Positions 53,293 through 63,468 of a DNA stretch of 64,000 bases are shown piece after piece; position 1 is the stretch's first letter; every line of letters begins with the position of its first letter. The stretch is taken from the NCBI RefSeq assembly GCF_009695605.1, contig NZ_VUNQ01000005.1:47495-111494 (forward strand). Direction: 5' to 3'. The position numbers and the translations under genes were made by a program. The DNA comes from Tissierella pigra. GTDB lineage: Bacteria > Bacillota > Clostridia > Tissierellales > Tissierellaceae. The notes beneath the pieces are model-generated. The model searched no databases, was not told the origin of the DNA, and was given only the letters and a program-made list of their open reading frames with translations.

Positions 53293-55167
53293 ATGAAAAG
53301 AAAAATTGCAATGTCTCTTGTTTTGTTGATTTTACTTTCAACTTTTTCTACTGCCTATGCAAATGAAAGTGTTGATGTTATCAACAAAGCTGCAGAATTC
53401 TTGCGAAAAGAAAAGGTACTAATAGGAGATGAGAATGGAAATCTACTATTAGACCAAGTACTTACTAGACAAGATGCTGTAATATTGCTTGCTAGATTAT
53501 TGGGAGAAGAGGAAGAAGCTAAAAATTTCCCAATAGATGACCTAACATTTGAAGACATAAAGATCTCTCGTTATAAGCCATATTTAGCATGGGCTCTAAA
53601 AAAAGGATATTTTGTAGGCTATAGTGCCCAAAAATTTGGCTTCGGAGACAAAATTACAGTACAACAGTTTTCGTCTGTATTGCTAAGAGCCCTAGGATAT
53701 GATATAGAATACAAATTATCAGTTGAAAAAGCAAAAGAAATAGGAATACTAAAAGGCATTGAAGATAAGGAAGATAAATCTTTGCTATTAGTTCCGAGAG
53801 GCATAGTAGTAATAATGATAGTAAATGCTTTAGATATTCCTATGAATCCACAATCAAACATAGACAAACCTATCTTATTAGGTGAAAGACTAAATATTAA
53901 TGTACCTGAAGAACTTAAGAATGAAATAGCAAAATCCAAGTTGTCAGTAAAATCTATTACACCACAAACCCCGTCAACAGTACAACCTAAGCCACCGGTG
54001 AAATCATCTACTGATTCATCACAAACATCAAGTCCGTCAGTAGATCCTTCAAAACCATTACCAAAACCAAATGCACCTAAAGCACCATTAGTACTAGGAA
54101 CCCCAACATCAAATAGCATTACCCTAAACCCTATTGAAGGTGTAGAATATGCAATCTATTCTATTGGAGGAAAGATACAAAGCTTTATAAAATGGCAAGA
54201 TTCAAATATATTTACTGGACTAACACCAGATACTGAATATACTTTTATAGCTAGAATAAAAGAAACTAAGGATACAGTAAAATCTGATAATAGCTCTAGT
54301 TCTTCTATCATAAGGACAAGCAAGGCTTCAGATATAAAAGTAAAGTTTATATCCCAACTTAATCTAAACGATTTCGTACCTTTTGGTAGTATTGAATTTG
54401 AACTTTTTAATTTGCCAAATGCGTATGAATATGAAATAGACTATGAATTAGAAGGAGGTATTAAATCAACTACTCCAAGAACTCTATTGAGTTCAAGTGA
54501 TTTGCCACTTATTCGTTATACCAAATTAATTACCATAAGGGTATATGATTCAAAGGGTGGTCTTTTAAATACATTTAAAGATGTAGAGTTGACTCTGGAA
54601 GATATTTCAAATTCAATTATTACTGTGGATTTTGTAACTAAAGTTAGTGCTGATGGATTAGTTCCTTTTGGCATAGCTAGGATAAAACTGAATAATCTGC
54701 TTAATGCAGATTCATATGAGTTAGATTATAAGTTGTCTGATGGAAACATTCGTACTACAGAAAGAGTAAAATTAACTTCTAGTGATTCACCTATATTTAG
54801 ATATACTGAAAATGTGACCATTAGAGTATATGATTCTAATAACAAACTGTTGAAAACTTTTCAAAATGTATATCTTTCTATAGACAAAGCTGAACCAACA
54901 ATCAAAGCTAATTTTAAAGCAAAGGTATCAGTTGGAGATGTAATCCCATTTGGAACGGTAAGTATTGAAATAAAAAACTTACCCGATGCTTACCAATATG
55001 AAATAGATTATGAATTAGCAGATGGCAAAATAGAGACTACACCCATTACGCCAATAGATTCAGATAATCCACCTCTTATTAGATACACAGAATATGTCAA
55101 AGTTAAGATATATGATAAAAATAGGACTCTAATTCATACTTTTGAGCAGGTGCAATTGATTAAGTAA
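53293..55167 (+). CDS. SLH-domain surface protein with three tandem VPFG domains
   Basis: 624 aa, GGGAGGG ribosome site. Signal peptide about 1-23. Three SLH domains (about 28-195) are clearly homologous to those of the main S-layer protein (KVLIGDENGNLLLDQVLTRQ against VLVGDENGNLNLGNNLSRQD). A Pro/Ser/Thr-rich linker follows (about 220-270, SSTDSSQTSSPSVDPSKPLP). Then comes a fibronectin-like module (about 273-345) and three copies of an 85-residue domain, beginning near 350, 440 and 535, each with VPFG or IPFG followed by an RYT(E/K) and VYD motif. No intron is associated with this gene. Surface role by SLH; the tandem domain is not one I recognise. Confidence 0.85.
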   Translation: MKRKIAMSLVLLILLSTFSTAYANESVDVINKAAEFLRKEKVLIGDENGNLLLDQVLTRQDAVILLARLLGEEEEAKNFPIDDLTFEDIKISRYKPYLAWALKKGYFVGYSAQKFGFGDKITVQQFSSVLLRALGYDIEYKLSVEKAKEIGILKGIEDKEDKSLLLVPRGIVVIMIVNALDIPMNPQSNIDKPILLGERLNINVPEELKNEIAKSKLSVKSITPQTPSTVQPKPPVKSSTDSSQTSSPSVDPSKPLPKPNAPKAPLVLGTPTSNSITLNPIEGVEYAIYSIGGKIQSFIKWQDSNIFTGLTPDTEYTFIARIKETKDTVKSDNSSSSSIIRTSKASDIKVKFISQLNLNDFVPFGSIEFELFNLPNAYEYEIDYELEGGIKSTTPRTLLSSSDLPLIRYTKLITIRVYDSKGGLLNTFKDVELTLEDISNSIITVDFVTKVSADGLVPFGIARIKLNNLLNADSYELDYKLSDGNIRTTERVKLTSSDSPIFRYTENVTIRVYDSNNKLLKTFQNVYLSIDKAEPTIKANFKAKVSVGDVIPFGTVSIEIKNLPDAYQYEIDYELADGKIETTPITPIDSDNPPLIRYTEYVKVKIYDKNRTLIHTFEQVQLIK

Positions 55168-55203
55168 ATTATAATCAATAAAATAATAAAGGGGGAAAAT
55201 GTT

Positions 55204-58200
55204 TTGAAAAGATTTAATAAATTGTTGTCATTAATATTAGTTTTATCTTTGATTTTACCAGGAGTAGTTTTTGCAGAAAATGAAGTTCCATCTAATCAAG
55301 AATTGAGCAATTCTGTTACAGAGATGTTTGAAAAGGCAGATGTTGATCGTGATGAGTATTTTACTCCCGAACAAGAAGTAAGAATTGTAGTAGAGCTAGA
55401 CTCAAATCCTGGGATAGTTCATGCTACACGCAGAGGAGTAGAGTATTCTGAGTTATCAATGGCAGAAATAAATGACATAGAAAGAAATATATTTATGGAA
55501 CAAGAAACTGTAAAAAATAGTATTTCTAGAATTACAGATATGGAATATATAAATGATTTTCATATTACATTCAATGGGTTTAGTGGTAATGTAAAATACG
55601 GCGATATTAAATCCATTGAAGCATTACCATCTGTAAAAAAGGTTTATATAGCAAATGAATATAATAGACCTGAAGCCGAAATAAATATGGTTACAAGTAA
55701 TGATATGGTATATTCTCAACTAGCATGGGCAGCAGGATATGAAGGGGAAGGTACAGTAGTATCTATAATAGATACAGGAATTGATCCTGGTCACAAAGAT
55801 ATGGTTCTTAGTGAAGGTACTACCCCTAAACTAGAAGAAAAGGATATAGAAGAGGCTAAACTAGAGAGAGGAAAGTATTTTACTAAAAAGGTTCCATTTG
55901 GATACAACTATTATGATTTAAACAATCAAATATTAGATTTTGGTAGTGGTCCTCATGGTATGCACGTAGCAGGGACTGTAGGTGCAAATGGAGATACTAA
56001 TAATGGTGGAATTAAAGGTGTTGCTCCAGAAGCTCAACTTTTAGCCATGAAAGTTTTTTCAAATGACCCAATCTATGCAACAACTTTTAGTGATATTTAT
56101 TTAAAGGCAATTGAAGACTCTATCAAACTTGGTGTAGATGCTTTAAATATGAGTTTAGGCTCAACGGCTAGTTTCTTTATAGATGACAGCCCAGAGGATG
56201 TTGCTATAACAAATGCTGTGGAAAATGGAGTAGTATGCTTAATCTCAGCAGGTAACTCTGGTTACAATGTTTATGGAACTAGTGGAGCACCTAATTACGG
56301 ATTCCCTACAAAAGAGAATCCAGATGTTGGTGTAGTAGGTGGACCGTCACTAAATACAGATTCCATATCAATAGCTTCAGTAGAAAATACGAATCAATTA
56401 GTTAATCAACTTTCTTATAAAGTTAATGGTAAAAAACAAGGAGCACCAATGTCAATAGCTGGAAGTATAGATCCTTCAAGGGTATTTACAAATGAAGTTG
56501 AGGTAATAGATGCTGGATTTGGAGCACCTGAAGATTTTGAAGACAAAGATTTAAAAGGTAAAGTAGCATTAATGATGCGTGGTGTTGCACCAGGATCAAG
56601 TTTTAGTGGTGCTTTTACAGATAAGATTATAAATGCTCAGAAAGCAGGAGCAGCAGGAGCTATAATATATAACCACCAATCAGGTGGAGAAGAATTAATA
56701 AGTATGCAATATCCAGATACAGGTATTATACCAGCTGTATTTATTGGATATAGTCATGGTATTGGTATACTAAATATGGGAGGAACAACTCCAGTACTTC
56801 CATCTAATTCCATAATATTAAATCCAAATGCTTATGATATAAGATTTTTAAATAGTAGTTCTAAAGCACAAGAAGAATTAATAACAACTTATAATAAAAA
56901 GTTACCAATTTATCTAAAGCTAAATACAGATTTAATAGTTGATATATTAGGTAACAAAACAGGATTAGATAAACTTCCTGAAACAGTGAAATATAGTGAT
57001 GTCAATGGAACTGAATCAATCAGAGGATTTACAGAGTCCGTTGGTACACAAAGGCTGATAAAATTCGAATCAGAAATGTTAAGCGTGGTAAATCCTAAAG
57101 GTGGACTGATGTCAGATTTCACTTCATGGGGTACTACACCTTCATTAGAAATGAAGCCTGAATTGACAGCACCAGGAGGACAGATTTATTCAACATTTAA
57201 CAATGATAAATATGGTATTATGAGTGGAACATCAATGGCAGCACCTCATGTAGCAGGAGGATCTGCAATTGTAATGCAGTATTTAAAACAAGATGCTAGA
57301 TATAGTGATTTAACACCACAAGAACAAGCAAGGCTAGCCAAGGTTCTTCTGATGAATACAGCTACTCCAGTTGTTGATGAATATGAAGTAGAGGTATCAC
57401 CAAGAAGACAAGGTGCTGGGACAATGAATGTTAATGCAGCTGTTAATACACCTGTAAGAATTGTAAATGTAGATACTAATGAAGCTAAGTTTGAGTTAAG
57501 AGATTTCGAAGATAAATCCTTTACTATGAATTTTATTGCAATCAATGACTCTGATGAAGATTTAACTTATGCAGTAGATACTACTGTATTAAAAGATATT
57601 ATTGATACTTCGACACCAGTGGCACTTAATGTACTAGAGTCAGAGTATGTAGATGCAACAATAGATGGGGAATCCACTATAACTATACCAGCCAAAGGCA
57701 GAATAGAATTTTCAATAGAAGTTGATTTCTCAAAAGATAAAAACGTCTATAGAAATATGTTTATAGAAGGTTTTGTAAGATTTGAAGATGCTAGAGAAGG
57801 AGAATTGGCAGTTAACCCAACTTTAGGAGTACCATTTATTGGTTTCTATGGAGACTGGGGAGAGCCAAAGGTTGTAGATAATATGAGATTCCTTGACGAA
57901 GAAGGAACATCATACTTTAATACATCAGGTATCTTGAGATTTGATGAAAATGACAGCGGATATTATTATACTGATGGAGTATTCTTGAGTCCAGAAACAG
58001 ACAGTGGGAAGAAATATGGAACTGACTCTATGTTACCTTATATTTCCTTCCTAAGAAATGCTGAAATAGTTAAGTATAATGTTCTTGATAAAGATGGAGA
58101 TCTTTTAAGAACCATAGCAATACAAAATTTTGTTAGAAAACACTATAGAGATGGAAGTAGAGCAAGGGCATTACAAACTATGATAAAAGATGCTCAATGG

Positions 58201-59313
58201 GATGGTACTGTAAATGGTGAGAGATTATCTGATGGTGAATATATCTTTGAAATTCAATCTAAGATTCACTATAAAGGTGCAGAGATACAAAGTAAACAGA
58301 TCCCTGTAATAATAGATACTACAAAACCAATAGTCAAAGACTTAGTATTTAATAGTGAAAATGCTGACTTATCTTGGGAGGTTGAAGAAAAAGGTTCTGG
58401 TATAATGGGCTTTGACATCTATCTGAATGATAAGCTTGCTACTTCAATAAAAGGTAACTTGACACAGAATAAATATAAGGTAAATATTGCTAAAAATCTG
58501 GTAGATGGTACAGCATATGAAATAGCTGTTGTAGCATATGATAGGGCATTTAACGAAGGACGTAGCACCGTAAAAACAGATGTTGGGCAAGTAGTTCCAG
58601 AGATATATATATATAGTCCAAGCTTACTAGAAGTATATAAAGAAAGAACCATAGTATTTGATGGATTTGTAACTAATTTTGAGTTACTTGATGAAGTTGC
58701 CATAGGAGATATAGGTACTGCTGAATTTGAATATAGAGAATATGTAGAACTTCCTCACCCAGACGATTCTACACAAATGATCTATGCTGGACCAGCATAT
58801 TACTTCTATGGAGAATTTGAATTAGAAGATGGATACCATGAAATACCAGTAGTAGTAAAATCATCAACTGGTAATGAGGGTAGCATAACAAGAAGATTCT
58901 ACGTAGATACTACTCCAGCTACTTTGGAAATCAAAAATTTAGGAATAGTAGAAGGCTCTGATAAAGTCACATTTGAAATTACTATGAAAGATAATTTCCC
59001 ATATCTTAAATTATATAAAGGTGATAGCCAAATATTTAGCTACGATAATTTAGGTCCTGGAAATATAAAAGAAACTATAATAATTGAACAATTTATAGTA
59101 GATCTTGTAGATGGAGAGAATGAATTTGTATTTACGTTAATAGATGCTTCTGGACGAGAGGTTGAAGAAACAATAACTATTACAAAAGAATCAGCAGAGA
59201 AGTTTTATGAAGAAATACCATCAATAGAAGAAGATATAGAAACTCAAGAAAACTTAGTGTTACCAGAGATACCAGAAACACCAGAAATTGAACAAGAATC
59301 AGAAAATCTATAA
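55204..59313 (+). CDS. Secreted subtilisin-like serine protease (S8 family, Vpr/C5a-peptidase type)
   Basis: 1369 aa from TTG 55204 (GGGGG site). Signal peptide about 1-24. An inhibitor-I9-like propeptide precedes the protease domain. The catalytic triad is Asp190 (IIDTGIDPGH), His251 (GPHGMHVAGTVG) and Ser677 (MSGTSMAAPHVAGG). The long gap between His and Ser carries a protease-associated (PA) insertion near 420-510 (KAGAAGAIIYNHQSGGEEL). Fn3-like and Ig-like domains fill the C-terminal half, and the very end is Pro/Glu-rich. It has no SLH or sortase signal. It likely cleaves peptides for amino-acid fermentation, or processes surface proteins; either fits a lysine fermenter. Confidence 0.93.
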   Translation: MKRFNKLLSLILVLSLILPGVVFAENEVPSNQELSNSVTEMFEKADVDRDEYFTPEQEVRIVVELDSNPGIVHATRRGVEYSELSMAEINDIERNIFMEQETVKNSISRITDMEYINDFHITFNGFSGNVKYGDIKSIEALPSVKKVYIANEYNRPEAEINMVTSNDMVYSQLAWAAGYEGEGTVVSIIDTGIDPGHKDMVLSEGTTPKLEEKDIEEAKLERGKYFTKKVPFGYNYYDLNNQILDFGSGPHGMHVAGTVGANGDTNNGGIKGVAPEAQLLAMKVFSNDPIYATTFSDIYLKAIEDSIKLGVDALNMSLGSTASFFIDDSPEDVAITNAVENGVVCLISAGNSGYNVYGTSGAPNYGFPTKENPDVGVVGGPSLNTDSISIASVENTNQLVNQLSYKVNGKKQGAPMSIAGSIDPSRVFTNEVEVIDAGFGAPEDFEDKDLKGKVALMMRGVAPGSSFSGAFTDKIINAQKAGAAGAIIYNHQSGGEELISMQYPDTGIIPAVFIGYSHGIGILNMGGTTPVLPSNSIILNPNAYDIRFLNSSSKAQEELITTYNKKLPIYLKLNTDLIVDILGNKTGLDKLPETVKYSDVNGTESIRGFTESVGTQRLIKFESEMLSVVNPKGGLMSDFTSWGTTPSLEMKPELTAPGGQIYSTFNNDKYGIMSGTSMAAPHVAGGSAIVMQYLKQDARYSDLTPQEQARLAKVLLMNTATPVVDEYEVEVSPRRQGAGTMNVNAAVNTPVRIVNVDTNEAKFELRDFEDKSFTMNFIAINDSDEDLTYAVDTTVLKDIIDTSTPVALNVLESEYVDATIDGESTITIPAKGRIEFSIEVDFSKDKNVYRNMFIEGFVRFEDAREGELAVNPTLGVPFIGFYGDWGEPKVVDNMRFLDEEGTSYFNTSGILRFDENDSGYYYTDGVFLSPETDSGKKYGTDSMLPYISFLRNAEIVKYNVLDKDGDLLRTIAIQNFVRKHYRDGSRARALQTMIKDAQWDGTVNGERLSDGEYIFEIQSKIHYKGAEIQSKQIPVIIDTTKPIVKDLVFNSENADLSWEVEEKGSGIMGFDIYLNDKLATSIKGNLTQNKYKVNIAKNLVDGTAYEIAVVAYDRAFNEGRSTVKTDVGQVVPEIYIYSPSLLEVYKERTIVFDGFVTNFELLDEVAIGDIGTAEFEYREYVELPHPDDSTQMIYAGPAYYFYGEFELEDGYHEIPVVVKSSTGNEGSITRRFYVDTTPATLEIKNLGIVEGSDKVTFEITMKDNFPYLKLYKGDSQIFSYDNLGPGNIKETIIIEQFIVDLVDGENEFVFTLIDASGREVEETITITKESAEKFYEEIPSIEEDIETQENLVLPEIPETPEIEQESENL

Positions 59314-59317
59314 AAAC

Positions 59318-59359
59318 ATAGAACTTCAACCACGTTATTTATCGTGGTTGAAGTTCTAT
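59318..59359 (+). terminator. Terminator after the subtilase gene
   Basis: Perfect 17-bp stem ATAGAACTTCAACCACG (59318-59334) / CGTGGTTGAAGTTCTAT (59343-59359), 4 nt after the stop codon. Confidence 0.75.
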
Positions 59360-59382
59360 ATATAAATATTGGAGGATTAAAT

Positions 59383-60315
59383 ATGAAATTAGGTATGAGG
59401 ATTATACTCTTTTTATTTTCTATATTATTAATTGGAGGATTTGTTGCTGATACATATGTAAGTGCTGGAGGGTTAACAGAATATAAGATATTAGATAGAA
59501 AATTGAAAGATAATAAGAAATACATATGGACCATAGAATTTAACCAAGATGTTGATGTTGAATATTTAACCAAAGAAAATATATATATTGTAAATAAAGA
59601 TGGAAACAAATTGAATAATATAAATATTATAACTGATAAAAATATAGTTAGGTTAAAAAATAGTTATGACTATAGAATAAATGAAGAATATACTATTGTA
59701 ATCGAAGAAAACTTAAAATCTACGAAGAAAATAAACTTAGCAAAGGCCATAAAATTTCCATTTATGATTCGACTGGATAGGCCAGTAGCACCTAACTCAC
59801 CTAAGAGTTTAGGTAGGCCATCATCTAGTACTATAAAATTAGAAGAAATAAAAGGAGCAGAATATAGTATATATTCTATTGATGATATTTTGATGAGTGA
59901 ATTAAAGTGGCAAGATTCTAATGTATTTGTAGATTTAAAACCTAATAAATTCTATAGATTTGTAGCAAGAATAAAAGAGACATCTAATAATTTAGAATCT
60001 GATATTAGTCTTATATCAGAGCCAATACAGACTAACAGTGATAGTGTTACAGTAACATTTGTTTCAAAAGTATCTATAGGAGATATGATACCTTTTGGAA
60101 CAGCAAAGGTAGAAACCAATGTGCCAAATGCCTATTCATATGAATTAATATATAAATTGTCAGGAGGAGCAAAAGAGGTTACTCCAAGGACTGTTATTGA
60201 CGTTGAAGATCAACCTTTATTTAGATATACAGAGTATATTGATGTAAATATATATGATAACCTTGGTAGATTGATTCAGCAATTTATAAATGTAAAACTC
60301 CAGAAACAAATTTAG
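59383..60315 (+). CDS. Secreted modular protein (SbsA-like, FN3-like and VPFG domains)
   Basis: 310 aa from ATG 59383 (GGAGG at 59371). An N-terminal extension from 59344 would lie inside the terminator and is rejected. Signal peptide about 1-27. First module (about 32-128): an SbsA-type Ig-like domain whose opening KILDRKLKDNKKYIWTIEFN resembles the C-terminal module of the protein at 61554. Second: the FN3-like EYSIYSIDDILMSELKWQDS, nearly the same as in the SLH protein at 53293. Third: one VPFG domain (IPFGTAKVETNVPNAYSYEL, then FRYTEYIDVNIYDN). It has no SLH anchor, so it may bind other surface proteins. Recombination of shared modules is evident. Confidence 0.75.
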   Translation: MKLGMRIILFLFSILLIGGFVADTYVSAGGLTEYKILDRKLKDNKKYIWTIEFNQDVDVEYLTKENIYIVNKDGNKLNNINIITDKNIVRLKNSYDYRINEEYTIVIEENLKSTKKINLAKAIKFPFMIRLDRPVAPNSPKSLGRPSSSTIKLEEIKGAEYSIYSIDDILMSELKWQDSNVFVDLKPNKFYRFVARIKETSNNLESDISLISEPIQTNSDSVTVTFVSKVSIGDMIPFGTAKVETNVPNAYSYELIYKLSGGAKEVTPRTVIDVEDQPLFRYTEYIDVNIYDNLGRLIQQFINVKLQKQI

Positions 60316-60389
60316 TGGCATTTTACTTTACTTTGATGTATTCAATTGATATAATAAATTACATAAAATACAAAATATGGAGGTATGAG

Positions 60390-61484
60390 ATGAAAAGAAT
60401 AAGTTCGATTGTTTTAGCATTGGTTTTAACTTTATCTTTTGCTATCCCCTCATTAGCGGATACAGTGAAATTAAATGATTTAGGGGATTCAAAATATAAG
60501 GTTGAAATTGAAAAATTAGTAGAAGATGGAACTATTAGTGGGTATTTAGATGGTACATTTAAACCACAAAATGGTATTACAAGAGGAGAATTAGCAAGAA
60601 TAATTGCTGTAACATTGAATTTAGAGGAAGACAAAAATGTAGCAGAACATTTTACAGATGTAAGAGGAAAATGGAATCAAGGCTCTGTTGGTGCATTATA
60701 TAAAGCTAATATTATGATTGGAGTTAGCTCCGACAAATTTGGACAAGAGCAGAATGTAACAAGAGAGGAATTAGCAGTTATTTTACTTAGAACATTCGGA
60801 TTAGAAGAGACTGTCAAAGAATTGGATCTTGATATTGAATTTAAAGACGCAGAAGACATTTCAGCTTGGGCAAGGAATGCTGTAGCATTTGTAAAATCAA
60901 TTGGTTTAATGGATGGTATAGAAAATGAAGATGGTTCTTTTACTTTCCTACCTAAATCATTTGGTGAGAGAGAACTAGTAGCTAAGTTAGTATATGAACT
61001 TAAATATAATAGAGAGAAATATACTGAAATTATAGCAATTATTATGGAAGAATCAAACTCAGAAACCAAAAAAGATGAAAAAAAGACAGAAGACAATTCT
61101 AAGAAGGACAATACAGTTGGAGATAAATCAAGTGCAAACAAATCTAATGAAAATAAGCCAAATGAAAACAAACCAAGTCAGAGTTCTATAGTATCTAAAT
61201 ATAGAGGTCAACTTTTATCTTTAAGAAGTAGTGTAAATGGTGAACTTTCGTCTTTAATTTCAAGTGCTGTGGCAGAATATAAAAGTGGTGGAGATTATAA
61301 CGAAATTTATTCCAGATATATGGATATGGCTTATGAACTAGAGGCTGATACAGATTCACAAGTATCCTCTATATTATCAGAGTTATCAAGAGAATTAAGT
61401 GAAAATGGATATAATACAGAAGTAATATCAGAGTTAGAGGCGGAATATCAAGAAGCCAAAGACGAAGCAAGAGATAGTATATAG
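60390..61484 (+). CDS. SLH-domain protein with coiled-coil C-terminus
   Basis: 364 aa from ATG 60390 (GGAGG site). Signal peptide about 1-24. Three SLH domains cover about 26-200 (FTDVRGKWNQGSVGALYKAN, ITRGELARIIAV, VTREELAVILLR). A low-complexity Lys/Asn/Ser linker follows (about 215-265, KSNENKPNENKPSQSS). The last 95 residues are a helical, probably coiled-coil region (SKYRGQLLSLRSSVNGELSS, then ELEAEYQEAKDEARDSI). It resembles SLH proteins that bridge the wall to other structures; partner unknown. Confidence 0.88.
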   Translation: MKRISSIVLALVLTLSFAIPSLADTVKLNDLGDSKYKVEIEKLVEDGTISGYLDGTFKPQNGITRGELARIIAVTLNLEEDKNVAEHFTDVRGKWNQGSVGALYKANIMIGVSSDKFGQEQNVTREELAVILLRTFGLEETVKELDLDIEFKDAEDISAWARNAVAFVKSIGLMDGIENEDGSFTFLPKSFGERELVAKLVYELKYNREKYTEIIAIIMEESNSETKKDEKKTEDNSKKDNTVGDKSSANKSNENKPNENKPSQSSIVSKYRGQLLSLRSSVNGELSSLISSAVAEYKSGGDYNEIYSRYMDMAYELEADTDSQVSSILSELSRELSENGYNTEVISELEAEYQEAKDEARDSI

Positions 61485-61497
61485 TCATAAAACTTAT

Positions 61498-61524
61498 TAA
61501 ACCACGGATAAACACCGTGGTTTA
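61498..61524 (+). terminator. Terminator after the SLH/coiled-coil gene
   Basis: Perfect 10-bp stem TAAACCACGG (61498-61507) / CCGTGGTTTA (61515-61524). Confidence 0.7.
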
Positions 61525-61553
61525 TATAAACTAAAGAGGAGTGGAAGAGAGTT

Positions 61554-63416
61554 ATGCAAAGAAACAAAGGACTTATCTCATTAGTATTGTTATTTACGAT
61601 ACTTTTATCTACAACAACTTATGCTGATGTTTTAGAAGAATCTGTCTTGATAGAAGAGATAGAAGAGCTTCCACAAATATTGGAGATAAATTCGGAAATT
61701 AAATATGGACCCTTTAGCACAGACTATATTGAACCTAGATTATTTTATGACAATATAAGCATAGATTCTATTGAATCCATAGATATAGCACATAGTTATG
61801 AAGAGCTAAAAGAAACAATTTATAAACATATGAAAAATTATGAATACAGTTTTTCTATAAACTACAAAGGAGATACATCAGATCTAAAAAACGACATTAG
61901 TAGGATATGGGAGGAAATATTTGAGTCAGACCATTATCTTTATGGGACTGTAAGTACCTATGGAGAATATAAATCTATTGGATATGAAAATGATGTTACC
62001 ATAGATTTCACATCCTTTACTTACCATACCAACAAAGTTCAAGAAAAATTTGTGGATTCTAAAGTAGCAGATGTAGTAAATCAAATAATAGAACCAAACA
62101 TGAATGAATTTCAAAAAGTTAAAGCTATTAATGATTGGGTAGTAAACAATACAAGATACAATGAAGATACAACAACTAGTCCCCATGCTGCTTATACTCT
62201 ATTCAATGAAGGAGAAGGAGTTTGCCAAGCCTATGCCTTAGCTACACTAAGGTTGTTGGAAGAGGAAGGCTTTGAAGTAAAATATGTTACAGGAAAAGTA
62301 GGTGAAATTCCTCATGGTTGGAATCTAGTTAAAGTAGATGGAAAATGGTATCACCTAGACACCACATGGAACGATCCTGTTTCCGTAGCGGGAGATATAT
62401 TAAGCTATAAATATTTTTTAATATCAGATAAATCTATAGAGACAGATCATGAGAGAGATGAAAGAAGCAAAGCCTATCCTAAAGCAACAGATACTTATTA
62501 TGAGACTATGAGATATATAAAAAATCCAGTGGAATTGGATAATAGTTTGTTTTATATAAAGGATTTAGACACTGATGATTATAAATTATATAAGCTCAAA
62601 TTAGATACTATGACAGAAACTCAATTAACAAACCACAATGTTCAGTTTATAGCAGGATATGAGGACTGGATATATTATAGCAACTATTCTTACGGTGGAT
62701 ATATATTTAAGATAAAAATTGATGGAACAGATAATATTCAATTAAATAATGTCAACTCTAAAGATCTTTATATAGATTTTCCATATCTACATTTTTACGA
62801 TTATACAAATAAAAAAGATGATAAGTTAGCAATTGATGAGATAATAGGTGTAACAGGTATTTCTCTAAATAGAACAGAAGATATAACCCTTATACTAGGA
62901 GGACAACCAGTTAGATTAGAAGCTAGAGTTGAACCATTAGATGTAACAAACAAATCCATCATTTGGACTTCAAGTAATAAAGCAGTAGCAACAGTAGAAG
63001 ATGGATTAATTACAGCTAAAGCAAAGGGAGAAACTATAATCACTGTTACTACAGCAGATGGAAAATTTAGTGATTCAGTAAATGTAGAAGTAAAAGATGG
63101 ATATAAAATACTAGATTTAAATGATAAAAAAATAGATACTGGATATTCATGGACTATAAAACTAAACAAATCTGTTAAAGAAGATACTGTAGATTTTAAT
63201 AGTGTATATGTTGAAAATGAATTTGGAGAAAGGTTACATCTTTCTGATTTTGATGTTAAAGTATTAGATGAAGACCCTACATTAATTGCTGTAATTAACA
63301 AAAATGTATATGAAAAGGATAAACTATATTATATAGTAATAGAAAATACATTAGTATCTACAAAAGAAAACGAGGTCCTAAAAGAAGCAGTAAAAATGCC
63401 ATTTATAATAAAATAA
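61554..63416 (+). CDS. Secreted transglutaminase-domain protein with Big_2 and SbsA-like domains
   Basis: 620 aa. Signal peptide about 1-24. The transglutaminase-like core has Cys224 (GEGVCQAYALAT), His254 (IPHGWNLV) and Asp269 (YHLDTTWND), the papain-like catalytic triad in the correct order. A DUF5050-like beta-propeller segment follows (about 310-425, LTNHNVQFIAGYEDWIYYSN). Then comes a Big_2 Ig-like domain (about 432-515, SIIWTSSNKAVATVEDGLIT) and an SbsA-like module (516-620) shared with the protein at 59383. It lacks SLH and sortase motifs. It may crosslink or cleave surface proteins. GGAG ribosome site, last gene of the surface array. Confidence 0.9.
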   Translation: MQRNKGLISLVLLFTILLSTTTYADVLEESVLIEEIEELPQILEINSEIKYGPFSTDYIEPRLFYDNISIDSIESIDIAHSYEELKETIYKHMKNYEYSFSINYKGDTSDLKNDISRIWEEIFESDHYLYGTVSTYGEYKSIGYENDVTIDFTSFTYHTNKVQEKFVDSKVADVVNQIIEPNMNEFQKVKAINDWVVNNTRYNEDTTTSPHAAYTLFNEGEGVCQAYALATLRLLEEEGFEVKYVTGKVGEIPHGWNLVKVDGKWYHLDTTWNDPVSVAGDILSYKYFLISDKSIETDHERDERSKAYPKATDTYYETMRYIKNPVELDNSLFYIKDLDTDDYKLYKLKLDTMTETQLTNHNVQFIAGYEDWIYYSNYSYGGYIFKIKIDGTDNIQLNNVNSKDLYIDFPYLHFYDYTNKKDDKLAIDEIIGVTGISLNRTEDITLILGGQPVRLEARVEPLDVTNKSIIWTSSNKAVATVEDGLITAKAKGETIITVTTADGKFSDSVNVEVKDGYKILDLNDKKIDTGYSWTIKLNKSVKEDTVDFNSVYVENEFGERLHLSDFDVKVLDEDPTLIAVINKNVYEKDKLYYIVIENTLVSTKENEVLKEAVKMPFIIK

Positions 63417-63421
63417 CTTCA

Positions 63422-63468
63422 AGGGGATGTTTCATAACTGATAAATCAGTTATGAAACTCCTCTTTTC
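63422..63468 (+). terminator. Terminator ending the surface-protein array
   Basis: Perfect 14-bp stem GTTTCATAACTGAT (63429-63442) / ATCAGTTATGAAAC (63445-63458), extended by GGGA/TCCT pairing and followed by CTTTT. Confidence 0.8.

Noticed and set aside
53619..54119. Antisense frame opposite the linker of the SLH protein
   Set aside because: It only mirrors a Pro/Ser/Thr-rich coding region, has no ribosome site and no recognisable motif.
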